From assembly GCA_003225495.1 (NCBI GenBank), contig QIAJ01000239.1, positions 1 to 36,938 of the forward strand: DNA of 36,938 bases, given 5' to 3'. This document shows, piece by piece, positions 8,377-16,570 of the stretch. Position 1 is the stretch's first letter. Every line of letters begins with the position of its first letter. The stretch comes from Acidobacteriota bacterium (lineage in GTDB: Bacteria > Acidobacteriota > Terriglobia > Terriglobales > Acidobacteriaceae). The position numbers and the translations under genes were made by a program. The notes below the pieces were generated by a model. It saw nothing but the letters and a program-made list of their open reading frames with translations, had not been told where the DNA came from and did no database searches.

Positions 8377-9293
8377 TGACGGTTGATCGAAAACAGCCCC
8401 GCACTCCTGTAGAACTCGCGACTGACTCGTTTCTGCGTCATTTGAGGGAGCGCAACGCTTCGGCACATACGATCAAGGCTTACGCCGGTGATCTGGACGC
8501 CTTTGCTCAATATGCAGGCGCAGGCGGGTGGAATGAGATTGATCACATCGCCATTCGCGGGTTTCTGTCGCGCCTCTATGACCAAGGCCTTGGGAAGGCT
8601 TCGGTCGCGCGGGCGCTTGCCGCGTTGCGATCGCTCTATCGATGGCTCGCACAGGAAGGTGTCGTGGAGCAGAATCCAGCGAAGCTGGTGTCCACGCCGA
8701 AGTTGCCCAAGAAACTGCCACGGGTTCCGACCATCGAAGAGATGAATTCTGTACTCGACGGGAAGATGCCGGAGGTCGCGTCTTTTCCGGAGCGGGACCG
8801 CTTAATGCTCGAATTGCTCTATGACTGCGGCATTCGAAATTCAGAACTGGTGGGCATCAACGTTGACGATATCCGGCTGAGTTCCGAAGCCATTCTGATT
8901 CGGGGAAAAGGGAAGAAGGAGCGCTACGTGCCATTTGGGAGCGCGGCGCGCGACGCCTTGGTAACTTATTTGCCATGGCGGCAGCAACTACTGGCGACGC
9001 TCAAGAGAACGAGCGCGGCACTGCTCATCAACCAGCGCGGCGGCCGACTGACAACCCGCAGCGTGGGACGCATCGTGAAGCGCATCGCCGTCGCCAAGGG
9101 TCTTTCACCCGACGTCCACCCGCACACCCTTCGCCATGCATTTGGGACGCACATGCTGGAAGAAGGGGCGGACCTGCGCGCGATCCAGGAACTGCTCGGC
9201 CATGAGCGTCTGGCGACCACGCAGCGCTATACACAGCTTTCAGTCAGGCACGTGATGAACGTGTACGATCAGACCCATCCGCGAGCGAAATGA
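8376..9293 (+). CDS. xerC: Tyrosine recombinase XerC-type
   Basis: Second Xer recombinase, 305 residues, directly coupled to the first: its ATG uses the last base of the xerD TGA (TGATG, 8374-8378). A TTG three bases earlier is an alternative start. The N-terminal core-binding domain ('[21 protein letters not shown]') is followed by the catalytic domain. The catalytic Arg is in 'CGIRNSELV', Lys in '[12 protein letters not shown]', His/Arg in '[13 protein letters not shown]', His in 'LLGHERLA' and Tyr in 'TTQRYTQLS'. The ending '[10 protein letters not shown]' is characteristic of XerC. XerC and XerD normally form a heterotetramer on dif. Having both in one overlapping unit would give matched expression. 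No dif-like site was recognised nearby. Confidence 0.9.
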   Translation: MTVDRKQPRTPVELATDSFLRHLRERNASAHTIKAYAGDLDAFAQYAGAGGWNEIDHIAIRGFLSRLYDQGLGKASVARALAALRSLYRWLAQEGVVEQNPAKLVSTPKLPKKLPRVPTIEEMNSVLDGKMPEVASFPERDRLMLELLYDCGIRNSELVGINVDDIRLSSEAILIRGKGKKERYVPFGSAARDALVTYLPWRQQLLATLKRTSAALLINQRGGRLTTRSVGRIVKRIAVAKGLSPDVHPHTLRHAFGTHMLEEGADLRAIQELLGHERLATTQRYTQLSVRHVMNVYDQTHPRAK

Positions 9294-9304
9294 GGGGGTT
9301 GAGG

Positions 9305-9310
9305 TACACT
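9305..9310 (+). promoter_or_regulatory. Possible -10 box upstream of the phosphate-transport pair
   Basis: TACACT lies 88 bases before the DUF47 start, just after the xerC stop. It matches the TACAAT/TACACT boxes seen elsewhere in this window, but no -35 hexamer is evident. Confidence 0.25.
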
Positions 9311-9398
9311 TCCTCTGTCTGCGCGGGCATCCTTGCATCTGTATGCTGCCGCATGAGATAGTTTTCCGTTTTCCAATCTTCTACACGAACCGGGAGTT

Positions 9399-10013
9399 AT
9401 GTTCCGTCTTATTCCGCGCGAGACCAAGTTTTTCGAGCTATTCGCCGAGCTTTCGACCAGCCTGACGGCGGGCGCGAAGCATCTGCGCTCCATCCTCGAA
9501 GACCCACACGATCTGAAACAGCGGGTGGCGGAGATGCAAGCGATCGAGCATGAAGGTGATCGGGCCACACACGCGATTATCGCTAAGCTCAACACTTCGT
9601 TTATCACGCCTTTTGACCGCGAGGACATTCATCGGCTGGCTTCGTCGCTCGATGATGTGCTCGATTTTGTGAACGCGGCCGCGGTTCGGTTGGTAATGTA
9701 CAAGATCTCGCAGCCTCCAGCTGCCGCAGCTGAACTTGCCGGACTGATCGTGCTGCAGGCGGAAGAATTGGCACAAGGCGTGTCGCTGCTCGAGAAAAAT
9801 GGTGGAGTTCTCAAACACTGCGACGAAGTCAACCGGCTGGAAGATGAAGCCGATGACGTCAGCCGCAAAGCGATTGCTGTCCTATTTGAAAGCGAAAAAG
9901 ATCCGATCCAGCTCATCAAGATGAAGGAGCTCTACGAGGTGCTTGAGTACGCGACCGACAAGGCCGAAGATGCTGCCAACGTACTGGAAGCGATCGTATT
10001 GAAGAGCGCCTAG
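9399..10013 (+). CDS. DUF47 / PhoU-like phosphate transport regulator
   Basis: A 204-residue all-helical cytoplasmic protein of the DUF47 (PhoU-like) family. The start 'MFRLIPRETKFFELF' is typical, as are the acidic metal-binding-like motifs 'EHEGDRATHAI' (about 47-57), 'TPFDREDIHRLASSLDDVLD' and 'LEDEADDVSRKAI'. Members are almost always encoded next to a Pit transporter and are thought to modulate it, as here: the Pit gene follows after 43 bases. A GGGAG ribosome site precedes the ATG. No part of the family appears to be missing. Confidence 0.92.
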   Translation: MFRLIPRETKFFELFAELSTSLTAGAKHLRSILEDPHDLKQRVAEMQAIEHEGDRATHAIIAKLNTSFITPFDREDIHRLASSLDDVLDFVNAAAVRLVMYKISQPPAAAAELAGLIVLQAEELAQGVSLLEKNGGVLKHCDEVNRLEDEADDVSRKAIAVLFESEKDPIQLIKMKELYEVLEYATDKAEDAANVLEAIVLKSA

Positions 10014-10056
10014 CTTCAATTCTCACCGAATCCATGCCATTCAGGAGCCCGTTCAG

Positions 10057-11106
10057 GTGAATGTAGATCTTATTCTGGTAGCCATCACGGTCGTGGTGGC
10101 TTTGATCTTCGATTTCCTGAACGGCTTCCACGATGCTGCGAATAGCATCGCCACCGTCGTTTCGACGCGTGTGCTTTCTCCTAAACTGGCAGTGGTGTGG
10201 GCTGCGGTCTTCAATTTTCTCGCGGCATTTTTATTGGGGACAGCGGTCGCCAAGACGATTGGGCGGGGGATGATTCGGCTGGACGATGTGAATCAGTATG
10301 TCGTTCTGGCCGGCTTGTTCGGCGCGATTGTATGGGACGTTTTGACCTGGTGGTGGGGGTTGCCAACTTCTTCTTCGCACGCTCTTATCGGCGGCTACGC
10401 GGGCGCCGCCATGATGCATGCGGCAGTGCATACCGGTTGGCGAACTTCGTTCTCTGTGATTATCGCCGCCGGATGGTACAAGACCCTGATTTTCATCGTA
10501 ATTGCGCCGGTGATGGGTATGACGCTTGGCCTGCTGTTCATGACGAGCGCGTACTGGTTGCTCCGCCGTCAGGCGCCGCAGCAAGTGGACGGGTGGTTTC
10601 GAAAGTTGCAACTGTTGTCCGCAGCCGCCTATAGCCTCGGGCACGGAGGCAATGATGCCCAGAAAACTATGGGCATCATCGCGGGCGCGATGTACACCGG
10701 TGGTTTCATGAGTAAGCAGGATATGCTTGCGAACTGGGGAAAGTATCACTGGCCGATTATTCTCGCGGCGCATGCCGCCATCGCCGCGGGAACCTATTTC
10801 GGTGGATGGCGCATCGTTCGCACCATGGGCCAGAGAATTACCAAGCTCAGACCACTCGGCGGTTTTTGTGCGGAAAGCGCTGGCGCCATCACTTTATTCG
10901 GGACCGCCCTTGCCGGCATACCGGTTTCGACCACGCATACCATTACCGGCGCCATTATCGGCGTGGGAGCTGTCCACCGCTTTTCGGCCGTGCGCTGGGG
11001 CGTGGCGAGGCAGATTGTGTGGGCTTGGATTGTCACGATACCCGCATCGGCACTCATGGCAGGCATCGGTTATTGGCTGATTCACATTTTTCAATCTCAA
11101 GCTTAA
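10057..11106 (+). CDS. pit: Low-affinity inorganic phosphate transporter (Pit family)
   Basis: Integral membrane symporter that imports phosphate (as a metal-phosphate complex with H+). It has 349 residues and about 10 hydrophobic segments. The two inverted PiT signature motifs are visible: 'FLNGFHDAANSIATVVST' near residues 20-38, and 'LGHGGNDAQKTMGII' in the second half. 'GLPTSSSHALIGG' and 'GIPVSTTHTITGAI' are the matching loop motifs. It is shorter than E. coli PitA (499), in line with the compact bacterial/archaeal PiT type. The start is GTG at 10057, with CAGGAG about 10 bases upstream. It forms an operon with the DUF47 gene. Confidence 0.94.
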   Translation: MNVDLILVAITVVVALIFDFLNGFHDAANSIATVVSTRVLSPKLAVVWAAVFNFLAAFLLGTAVAKTIGRGMIRLDDVNQYVVLAGLFGAIVWDVLTWWWGLPTSSSHALIGGYAGAAMMHAAVHTGWRTSFSVIIAAGWYKTLIFIVIAPVMGMTLGLLFMTSAYWLLRRQAPQQVDGWFRKLQLLSAAAYSLGHGGNDAQKTMGIIAGAMYTGGFMSKQDMLANWGKYHWPIILAAHAAIAAGTYFGGWRIVRTMGQRITKLRPLGGFCAESAGAITLFGTALAGIPVSTTHTITGAIIGVGAVHRFSAVRWGVARQIVWAWIVTIPASALMAGIGYWLIHIFQSQA

Positions 11107-11304
11107 TGCGGGCATGCACTACCGTCCATCAGAACCCTAAGAATCTGCTGTTGTACTCTAGCTGACCCCACCCACCTCATTACCTCGGTAATTTTGTCCA
11201 GACACCGACGTGCCTCACCATTCCAATTGGGGGAGAACGCATGTCTTCCTGAATCGGTTGAGGGATCTGTCCGCGCGAATGCGGATTGCGGCGTGAGGTT
11301 CATC

Positions 11305-12216
11305 ATGAGCAAAACAATCAAGGAACTATTCTTACTACTGTCACTGTTCGTGATTGCGGCCACCCTGCAGTTCTTCGCTGACTCGCTGCCGATGGCGCTG
11401 TGCTTTTATTTTCTGCCGACGCTCTACTCTGCATATTTCTTCGGACGACGCCACGCGACATTGACTGCATTTGCATGCATATTCGTCGTCATACTACTGA
11501 ATTTTTTGAACAATCTGATGCCCGCTCATCCCACTTTGACTCTGCCGGGAGAGCGGCTATTCAATTTTGCGATCTGGGCGGGAATTCTGGCAGTCACAAG
11601 TTATGTGATGGGCACGCTCTATGAGCGCAAGCAAACGATGACCAATGACATCCGGGAGAGCTTCAGTGGACTGTTGGTCGTTTTGCAGCACTTTCTCGAG
11701 AACGAGCAATACACGCAGGGTGAAAACCAAAAAGTCCTCGACCTTGCGACGCGCATGGCGAATGTGATGGGGATGGGCTCGGATCGTATTGAATTGCTAC
11801 GTTCGGCCGTATTACTGCGCGACCTCAACGTGCTCGGGATCAGCCACGACATGCTCTACAAGGCAGCCGACATTACTCGTAAGGAAATCGTGGCCAGTTT
11901 CCGCAAGAATCGGGAGCCGGATCCGCGGGCGCAAGCCATGGGGGGCTCTTTGCGTCGTGTCATCCCGATTATTGTTGCGGAGCAGATCCTTGAGGAGCAG
12001 GGAGCGCGGGCGGTGAATGTGCCGATCGAGGCTCACATCCTGGCGGTGGCCGATATGTACATGCGGTTGACTACAGGGCCGCAGGGCAAAGCGATGTCGC
12101 CTGAAGAGGCCGAAGGCATGATTTCAGCGGCAGCGGGCGAAAAATTCCAGACAGGCGTGGTCGATGCATTCGTCAAGGTTAGCGAAGGCGCGCACGCAAT
12201 CGGCGCTGGCGCATAG
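11305..12216 (+). CDS. Membrane protein with degenerate HD-GYP-like domain
   Basis: A 303-residue protein with about four membrane segments (residues 8-110, including 'LPMALCFYFLPTLYSAYFFG'), similar to DUF4118/MASE-type sensor domains. A cytoplasmic helical domain follows. It aligns by eye with HD-GYP phosphodiesterases: 'SAVLLRDLNVLGIS' corresponds to the 'LLHDIGKIGIP' helix and 'AHILAVADMYMRLTTG' to the 'ARILAVADVYDALTS' helix. The His-Asp metal pair is replaced (Arg-Asp) and the HHERxDGxGYP loop is missing, so c-di-GMP hydrolysis is unlikely. A binding or signalling role is more plausible. The frame is open to 11194, but I chose the ATG at 11305 because the hydrophobic sensor begins there and GAGG lies just upstream. 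It stands alone and ends at a strong terminator. Confidence 0.75.
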   Translation: MSKTIKELFLLLSLFVIAATLQFFADSLPMALCFYFLPTLYSAYFFGRRHATLTAFACIFVVILLNFLNNLMPAHPTLTLPGERLFNFAIWAGILAVTSYVMGTLYERKQTMTNDIRESFSGLLVVLQHFLENEQYTQGENQKVLDLATRMANVMGMGSDRIELLRSAVLLRDLNVLGISHDMLYKAADITRKEIVASFRKNREPDPRAQAMGGSLRRVIPIIVAEQILEEQGARAVNVPIEAHILAVADMYMRLTTGPQGKAMSPEEAEGMISAAAGEKFQTGVVDAFVKVSEGAHAIGAGA

Positions 12217-12243
12217 CATCTAAGAATATCTAAGAATGAAGAG

Positions 12244-12284
12244 ATCGAGCCGGACCTGCTACAGGGACCGGCTCGATTGTTTTG
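12244..12284 (+). terminator. Rho-independent terminator
   Basis: ATCGAGCCGG (12244-12253) pairs perfectly with CCGGCTCGAT (12268-12277). A short inner stem CCTG/CAGG sits in the loop, and TTGTTTTG follows. It lies 27 bases after the HD-GYP-like gene and also sits beyond the end of the convergent minus-strand gene. Confidence 0.8.
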
Positions 12285-12323
12285 CGACCAATCTTTGCTA
12301 GTTCACAGGGCCAATCCACATTG

Positions 12324-13766
12324 CTAATTCACTGCGAAGATCAGATCGTCGTGGTCATTGAATGATCCCGCCGTACAGGAAGATGCGGTTCCCTGATAGC
12401 GGAATTGCGCCCGTACGGCCTGCAAGCTGCCGGTGGGGAGCGTGAATGTCCGGGAAATAGTCTGAGCGCCGGCGACGGTTGGAGTAATCGTGCCGATCAG
12501 CGTCCACACCGGACTGTTCGCGTTGGGGGCGGAGTACAGGTCGAGATGATCCTGCGACGGAGTCGTCCAGGCCCAGATCGTCGCACTGACGGTTGCGGTC
12601 ACACCGTGAGTTAAATTGCCGCTGGTGCTAGTGATGACCAGCCGGTCGTTGGACTCGTCGGAATGGAATGTTCCCGAGTTGCCGTCCGCGCAAGAAGCGT
12701 TAATCGTGTTGGGACGGTTCACTTCAACTCCGCCGCTCATCGTGCCGCGACCCAACAGCAGAGTCGGACCAGAGTCGCAGGACGTTCCCACCGCGGCACA
12801 CTTCGGTGCCTTCAGCGTCGGATCGAACACCGCGTTCTGGGGTCCCCCGCCTCCGGACATATTCACTGTTAGAGCAATCGTCGTGTTGTGAACGAGCGAT
12901 CCCGATGTTCCAGTAATGGTGATGTTCGATGTGCCGGTGGTGGCCGTACCAGAAGCAGTGAGTGTCAGTGTCGAACTGGCGCTACTGTTGGCAGGCGGTG
13001 TGACCGGGTTTGGAGAGAACGCCGCGGTCACGCCGCTCGGCAAGTTAGAGGCGCTGAGCGTAGTCGCGGAATTGAAGCCGTTCAGACTGGTAATGGTGAT
13101 GGTGCTGGTCCCGTTTCCACCTTGCGTGACAGTGACGGATGATGGAGACGCGCCGATAGTGAAGTCGGGTGTCACCGCTCCGGCGCAGCCTGGGAATTTG
13201 AAATTCGCGATTCGAGTGTTCCAGTTGAAGCTACCGGTTGTCTTCATGTACTCGGTGGTAAACCAGAATGTGCAATCGTCCACCGGGTCGACCGTCATGG
13301 CGCTGTAATCGCCCCAGCGGCTCAGGCTGCCGGTCTGTGAGCCGCCGCCAGTGACTACGTTGACCTCGGCTTCCATGGTTCCGGCTGGATCGGTTGGAAC
13401 ACGGCCCGTATAGCGAACCGACGGACGGATAGTGCTGCTTGAGACGCTGTATCCGACGGCCATATCGCCAGCCTGATCCATCGCAATGCTGCCCATCCAG
13501 CGATAGCTCGCGTCCGGAGCAAAGGTGCCTTGCTGCGCAAGGAGGGGCGTACCGCTGGGGTTCTGAATTTCGTACCAGCGCACGCCGCCCCCGCCGGTGA
13601 TGGCGACAGAATGGTTCGTGACCAGAGACTCGTGCGATCCAAGGTTGCGATAGGCGAGCCGGTACATCAGGCGGTCGGCCAGCGAATCCAATTTCTGGGT
13701 AGTGCTTGGCTGCACGACGCAGGTTCCGCCGCCGCATAGAGGAGAAAACGCAGCCACGTTGATCAC
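12324..13766 (-). CDS. 3' part of a broken secreted Ig-like repeat protein
   Basis: A 480-residue frame that continues the protein of 13763-14701 in another reading frame. It starts in mid-domain with 'VINVAAFSPLCGGGTCV' and has no signal peptide. It carries the second half of the N-terminal (propeller-like) domain, including 'RWMGSIAMDQAGDMAVGYS' and 'LSRWGDYSAMTVDP'. An Ig-like domain rich in Ser/Thr/Gly follows ('TIGASPSSVTVTQGGNGTST...', about 200-300). A C-terminal beta-rich domain with Asp/Asn-rich motifs ends in 'NDHDDLIFAVN'. The nominal GTG start at 13766 has no convincing ribosome site and overlaps the upstream stop by four bases. Re-initiation is possible, but without a signal peptide the product would stay inside the cell. 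I read this as a pseudogene half. Confidence 0.7.
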   Translation of the reverse strand: MINVAAFSPLCGGGTCVVQPSTTQKLDSLADRLMYRLAYRNLGSHESLVTNHSVAITGGGGVRWYEIQNPSGTPLLAQQGTFAPDASYRWMGSIAMDQAGDMAVGYSVSSSTIRPSVRYTGRVPTDPAGTMEAEVNVVTGGGSQTGSLSRWGDYSAMTVDPVDDCTFWFTTEYMKTTGSFNWNTRIANFKFPGCAGAVTPDFTIGASPSSVTVTQGGNGTSTITITSLNGFNSATTLSASNLPSGVTAAFSPNPVTPPANSSASSTLTLTASGTATTGTSNITITGTSGSLVHNTTIALTVNMSGGGGPQNAVFDPTLKAPKCAAVGTSCDSGPTLLLGRGTMSGGVEVNRPNTINASCADGNSGTFHSDESNDRLVITSTSGNLTHGVTATVSATIWAWTTPSQDHLDLYSAPNANSPVWTLIGTITPTVAGAQTISRTFTLPTGSLQAVRAQFRYQGTASSCTAGSFNDHDDLIFAVN

Positions 13767-14701
13767 GGACGGTCCAGGTTATTGGTTCCGAAATAGACCA
13801 TGTAGTTGGGAGAGCCCGCCGGCGGAGGTGTTGTGCCATCGAGATCGGAAGGCAGCAGGCCGCCGATTGCGGAGCTTTGCTGAAAGCAGATCTGCGTCGC
13901 GGATTGTCCATTCAACATGGCGGTGCGGTTGTAGGAGCAGGCGTCGGCTCCAACAAATGTGTTGCCGTTAAACATGTTGAAGGTTTCGTAGTATCCGTCG
14001 GGCCAGACTCCCATCTTGGGATAGTCGTCAAAATTGTTGTACTGGAAGCTATAGCGGTTATAGCTGCCGGTAGCATCCGACGTTTTGGAAACGGCAATGC
14101 ATTGCAGGAACGGAGTTGTCGAGACGGAAAACTGGCTGAAGACCCAACGTTGCGCAAGTTTGTCATAGAGAACAACCGGATCGCCATCATTGTTGGTCTG
14201 GCATCCGCCGCCGAAGCCTGCCCACAGCGTATTTCCCGCAGTGGGTCCAGCAACGAGTGCGCCGGTGTTTTTGTTAAAAACCGCGAAGGATTCATTTACC
14301 CACTGCACATACTGGGTTGCACCGACTGCGCCGTTGGTGTCCGGAGGAGCACTGTTCACCGTGAACCCGTATTGGCCCGCTCCGAGGCCCTCAAAACTCG
14401 TGCCAACGACTGGGGTAAACGGCACTACACTCTGCTGCCGGACCGCATCTTCGGCTTGTCCTTGGCCCTGTGTGCTCAAACCGGGAGGCAGGGGAATCCG
14501 TCGGACAGGTTCGGCTTCACGTCTCACTAATGAGCGGGGCGGCATGAGTTTGATCATCTCGCGCAATGGCGGCGAGACATCACGCTGCACTTCGCGGCGG
14601 ACTGTCATGCGTGATTGTGCGAATCCGGATAAACAGAAGGTGGACAGCAGGCCTGCCAAAAGCACGGCAAGTCGGAGGGAGGGTGACTTTCTTCCAAACA
14701 T
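13763..14701 (-). CDS. 5' part of a broken secreted Ig-like repeat protein
   Basis: A 312-residue frame with a good ribosome site (AAGGAGA, 5 bases before the ATG) and a signal peptide (about 10-29, 'GLLSTFCLSGFAQS'). A prodomain-like basic stretch follows, then a domain with 'VGTSFEGLGAGQYGFTVN', 'PPDTNGAVGATQYVQWVN' and 'YDKLAQRWVFSQFS', as found in large secreted acidobacterial proteins of unknown function. It stops at 'FGTNNLDRP', where related proteins, as I remember them, continue for about 20 residues into the domain resumed at 13766. The natural product would be an exported protein of about 810 residues. Here it is truncated by a deletion plus frameshift. No catalytic motif was recognised. 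Confidence 0.75.
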   Translation of the reverse strand: MFGRKSPSLRLAVLLAGLLSTFCLSGFAQSRMTVRREVQRDVSPPLREMIKLMPPRSLVRREAEPVRRIPLPPGLSTQGQGQAEDAVRQQSVVPFTPVVGTSFEGLGAGQYGFTVNSAPPDTNGAVGATQYVQWVNESFAVFNKNTGALVAGPTAGNTLWAGFGGGCQTNNDGDPVVLYDKLAQRWVFSQFSVSTTPFLQCIAVSKTSDATGSYNRYSFQYNNFDDYPKMGVWPDGYYETFNMFNGNTFVGADACSYNRTAMLNGQSATQICFQQSSAIGGLLPSDLDGTTPPPAGSPNYMVYFGTNNLDRP

Positions 14702-14960
14702 TGCGATCTCCTTCGTGATTTGTGAAATCTACCGCAGGGCCCGAGGTACAGGGAGAGCTGGGAGTAGCTTGCAGAATCAGCACACTTCAATGTGACTACT
14801 AGGCACAATAGTAGAGAAACGAAGCTGTTGTCGAGTGTCTTGTTGGGAATTTGTAGCGGGAAATGGTGGAAAACTGCTCACCGACCGTTCGGATGGGAAA
14901 GTGAGGGGGGCAAGCGTCGCCGAACGCACTCTCGGGAAAAACAGCGAAGTTCGTTGCGTG
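14702..14960 (+). other. Intergenic region upstream of the Ig-like gene
   Basis: No convincing gene is present. A short inverted repeat CTACTA/TAGTAG (14796-14801 and 14809-14814) lies about 95 bases upstream of the minus-strand ATG and could be an operator. Apparent frames on the plus strand look like chance openings. Confidence 0.3.
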
Positions 14961-15116
14961 CTAGTCGCCGTGCGAGGCAGGTACGACTCTGCGCATCTCT
15001 TCTTCAAGCTTCACAATGAGTTGTTCCGCCAGTTGGATCATCTTGTGAGGATCTTTTTCGCTTTGAACTTGGCGCGCCAAGTCACGCCAATCCGCGGGTG
15101 AAGGTACGTTTGCCAT
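14961..15116 (-). CDS. Small conserved-looking helical protein (51 aa)
   Basis: A 51-residue cytoplasmic protein with the core 'DWRDLARQVQSEKDPHKMIQ' followed by 'LAEQLIVKLEEEMRRV', amphipathic and probably a helical hairpin. Similar very short proteins with a W-R-D/E-L-A...D-P-x-K-(L/M) pattern occur singly in acidobacterial genomes and have no known function. This similarity is from memory. The frame is open to 15188, but the ATG at 15116 fits the conserved core better. The bases just upstream form an inverted repeat instead of a ribosome site, which may affect initiation. Confidence 0.55.
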   Translation of the reverse strand: MANVPSPADWRDLARQVQSEKDPHKMIQLAEQLIVKLEEEMRRVVPASHGD

Positions 15117-15139
15117 ATTATGACTAAGAGTCTCATAAT
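15117..15139 (-). promoter_or_regulatory. Inverted repeat abutting a start codon
   Basis: ATTATGA (15117-15123) and TCATAAT (15133-15139) form a perfect 7-bp inverted repeat with a 9-base spacer. It ends directly at the ATG of the 51-residue protein. It could be an operator or an mRNA hairpin hiding the start. Confidence 0.4.
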
Positions 15140-15331
15140 CAAAAACGCGTTTCAAGTAGAATTGCAATACAGGAAGTAGGGTACCCAACGATTGGAATTC
15201 CTGTAGTTAACGGTGACTCCAACCTCGTTCCCAACGCTCAAACGAGTACATCACCGTCTGAACGTCCCGGCCCCGATCCGAAGGCCCATCAACCTGACTG
15301 TTCAGAAAATCCACGCTTCTTACTCGCAGGA

Positions 15332-15784
15332 CTACTTCGGGGGAATCAGCACCGTCACCGCAGCTACGCACTTCCACGTGCCATTCATTTTCACCCAGGT
15401 ATCTACAAAGCGCTCGCGGTTCTTGTACGTCTTGCCTTTGTCCACTCCCTGGGACCGAAACACTCCTACGACCACCGCCGAATCGCCGTAGACATTGACT
15501 GTGCTGTGCTCGGTCACGGCCTTTGAGGGCTGGTAGGTCGGCGCTTTGATGTCGGCCATGAATTCGCTCTTGGTTTGCATGCTGCCGTCGATGTCGACGG
15601 ACACGAAGTTGTCGGCAAGAAGGAGATTGAGAGCTGCGGTGTCTTTGGTTTCGAGGGCGCGGTTCCAGGAGTTGTCCAGGGCTTGAACGTGTGCGCCTTC
15701 GTCGGAGCGGGCGGATTGCCGGGCGAATCCTGTGGCCGTCAGGAGCAGTGCGATCGCTATCACAATGATCCGTTTCGTCAACAT
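15332..15784 (-). CDS. Exported SnoaL/DUF4440-like (NTF2 fold) protein
   Basis: A 150-residue protein with a signal peptide (about 1-21, 'IAIALLLTATGFARQ') and a single NTF2-like domain. Family features include 'LDNSWNRALETKDTAALNLL' at the first helices, 'NFVSVDIDGSMQTKSEF' at the first strands, and a terminal pair of strands 'RFVDTWVKMNGTWKCVAAV'. DUF4440 proteins are small cone-shaped domains that bind ligands or act as isomerase-like enzymes. No substrate can be predicted here. A clear AGGAG lies 6 bases before the ATG. It is a single-gene unit. Confidence 0.82.
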   Translation of the reverse strand: MLTKRIIVIAIALLLTATGFARQSARSDEGAHVQALDNSWNRALETKDTAALNLLLADNFVSVDIDGSMQTKSEFMADIKAPTYQPSKAVTEHSTVNVYGDSAVVVGVFRSQGVDKGKTYKNRERFVDTWVKMNGTWKCVAAVTVLIPPK

Positions 15785-16048
15785 TATGGTCTCCTGGGAC
15801 GACTCGGTTATTAAATGGAGAATTCAGGATAAGGGCGAGTGCCTCCGCGTGACGAGGGAAATCTAGGCGACCCTACTCTGCGTCAAAAGATAAAGAGTCT
15901 TGCTTCCATTCTCCGCATCTGATCACTATCAGGCTAAGTGTGATTTGCACCAATTTGGGCTGGACCCGTCGATAATCTCTGCGTTGCCACCTCACAGTAA
16001 AGCTAATCTTCTCAGCAGGAAATTCTCAAGAAACAAGGTATTACCGAT

Positions 16049-16249
16049 ATGGAACAAGGAACAGTGAAGTGGTTTAACGATGCGAAGGGCTACGGTTTTG
16101 TCAGCCGCGCCAATGGAGAGGACGTTTTTGTCCATTTCTCCGCGATTCAGTCTGCCGGATTCAAGAGCCTTCAGGAAGGGCAATCCGTGCAGTTTGACGT
16201 GGTGAAAGGCCCGAAAGGGATGCAAGCCGAGAACGTTCAGCTACTGTAA
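16049..16249 (+). CDS. cspA: Cold-shock domain protein (CspA family)
   Basis: A 66-residue single CSD protein, an RNA/ssDNA-binding chaperone. Both ribonucleoprotein motifs are intact: RNP1 'KGYGFVSR' and RNP2 'DVFVHFSAI'. The usual '[11 protein letters not shown]' start and the ending 'AENVQLL' are present. The gene is preceded by 264 bases without another gene, which would allow the long 5' leader often seen on cold-shock mRNAs. I found no specific cold-box sequence and no clear promoter. The ribosome site is weak (AAGG about 11 bases before the ATG). Confidence 0.95.
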   Translation: MEQGTVKWFNDAKGYGFVSRANGEDVFVHFSAIQSAGFKSLQEGQSVQFDVVKGPKGMQAENVQLL

Positions 16250-16254
16250 AATGA

Positions 16255-16527
16255 ACTCAGAGACCGCCTTCGGCCAATGCCGGGGGCGGGACGTTTTGTG
16301 GCTCCGCGACCGGGGCCTGGAAAAGAGGGCTTCTGGCCAAGCGTTTATGTTTACACTGCGGCGGGGAATTGGGGTTATCGTTCAATCCGTCGCGAATTAA
16401 TGACGCGAACGCTGCCCGGACTCCAATGACGGGATGGCGCTGCAGCACCTGCGGATCGACATTCAGTAGTGAACAGCTGCGTGAGGCGAAGGCGAAGCCG
16501 GCGCGCTCCACCGCATCAAAGCCGTAA
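16255..16527 (+). CDS. Zinc-ribbon reading frame lacking an obvious start codon
   Basis: An open frame of 90 codons between a TGA at 16252 and TAA at 16525. It encodes two CxxC knuckles, 'LCLHCGGEL' and 'WRCSTCGSTF', separated by about 35 residues, then a Lys/Ala-rich tail. This is the layout of a small zinc-ribbon protein. The frame contains no ATG, GTG or TTG upstream of the first knuckle. A different-frame ATG lies at 16251, immediately after the cold-shock gene. An indel in the G-run around 16281-16290 could join the two frames. It is either a frameshifted gene, a gene with an unusual start such as CTG at 16333, or a decayed remnant. Confidence 0.4.
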   Translation, partial: TQRPPSANAGGGTFCGSATGAWKRGLLAKRLCLHCGGELGLSFNPSRINDANAARTPMTGWRCSTCGSTFSSEQLREAKAKPARSTASKP

Positions 16528-16570
16528 ACAGGCCCCGTCCATCATCTTGCTTGCGAACGGCTCTTTTTTC

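Noticed and set aside
7453-9293. Prophage or integrative element suggested by two tyrosine recombinases
   Set aside because: Both have XerC/XerD hallmarks. No phage, transfer or cargo genes, attachment repeats or tRNA lie nearby.
14190-14795. Long open frame on the plus strand opposite the Ig-like gene
   Set aside because: It lies antisense to a frame with a signal peptide and ribosome site, and its translation shows no family features.
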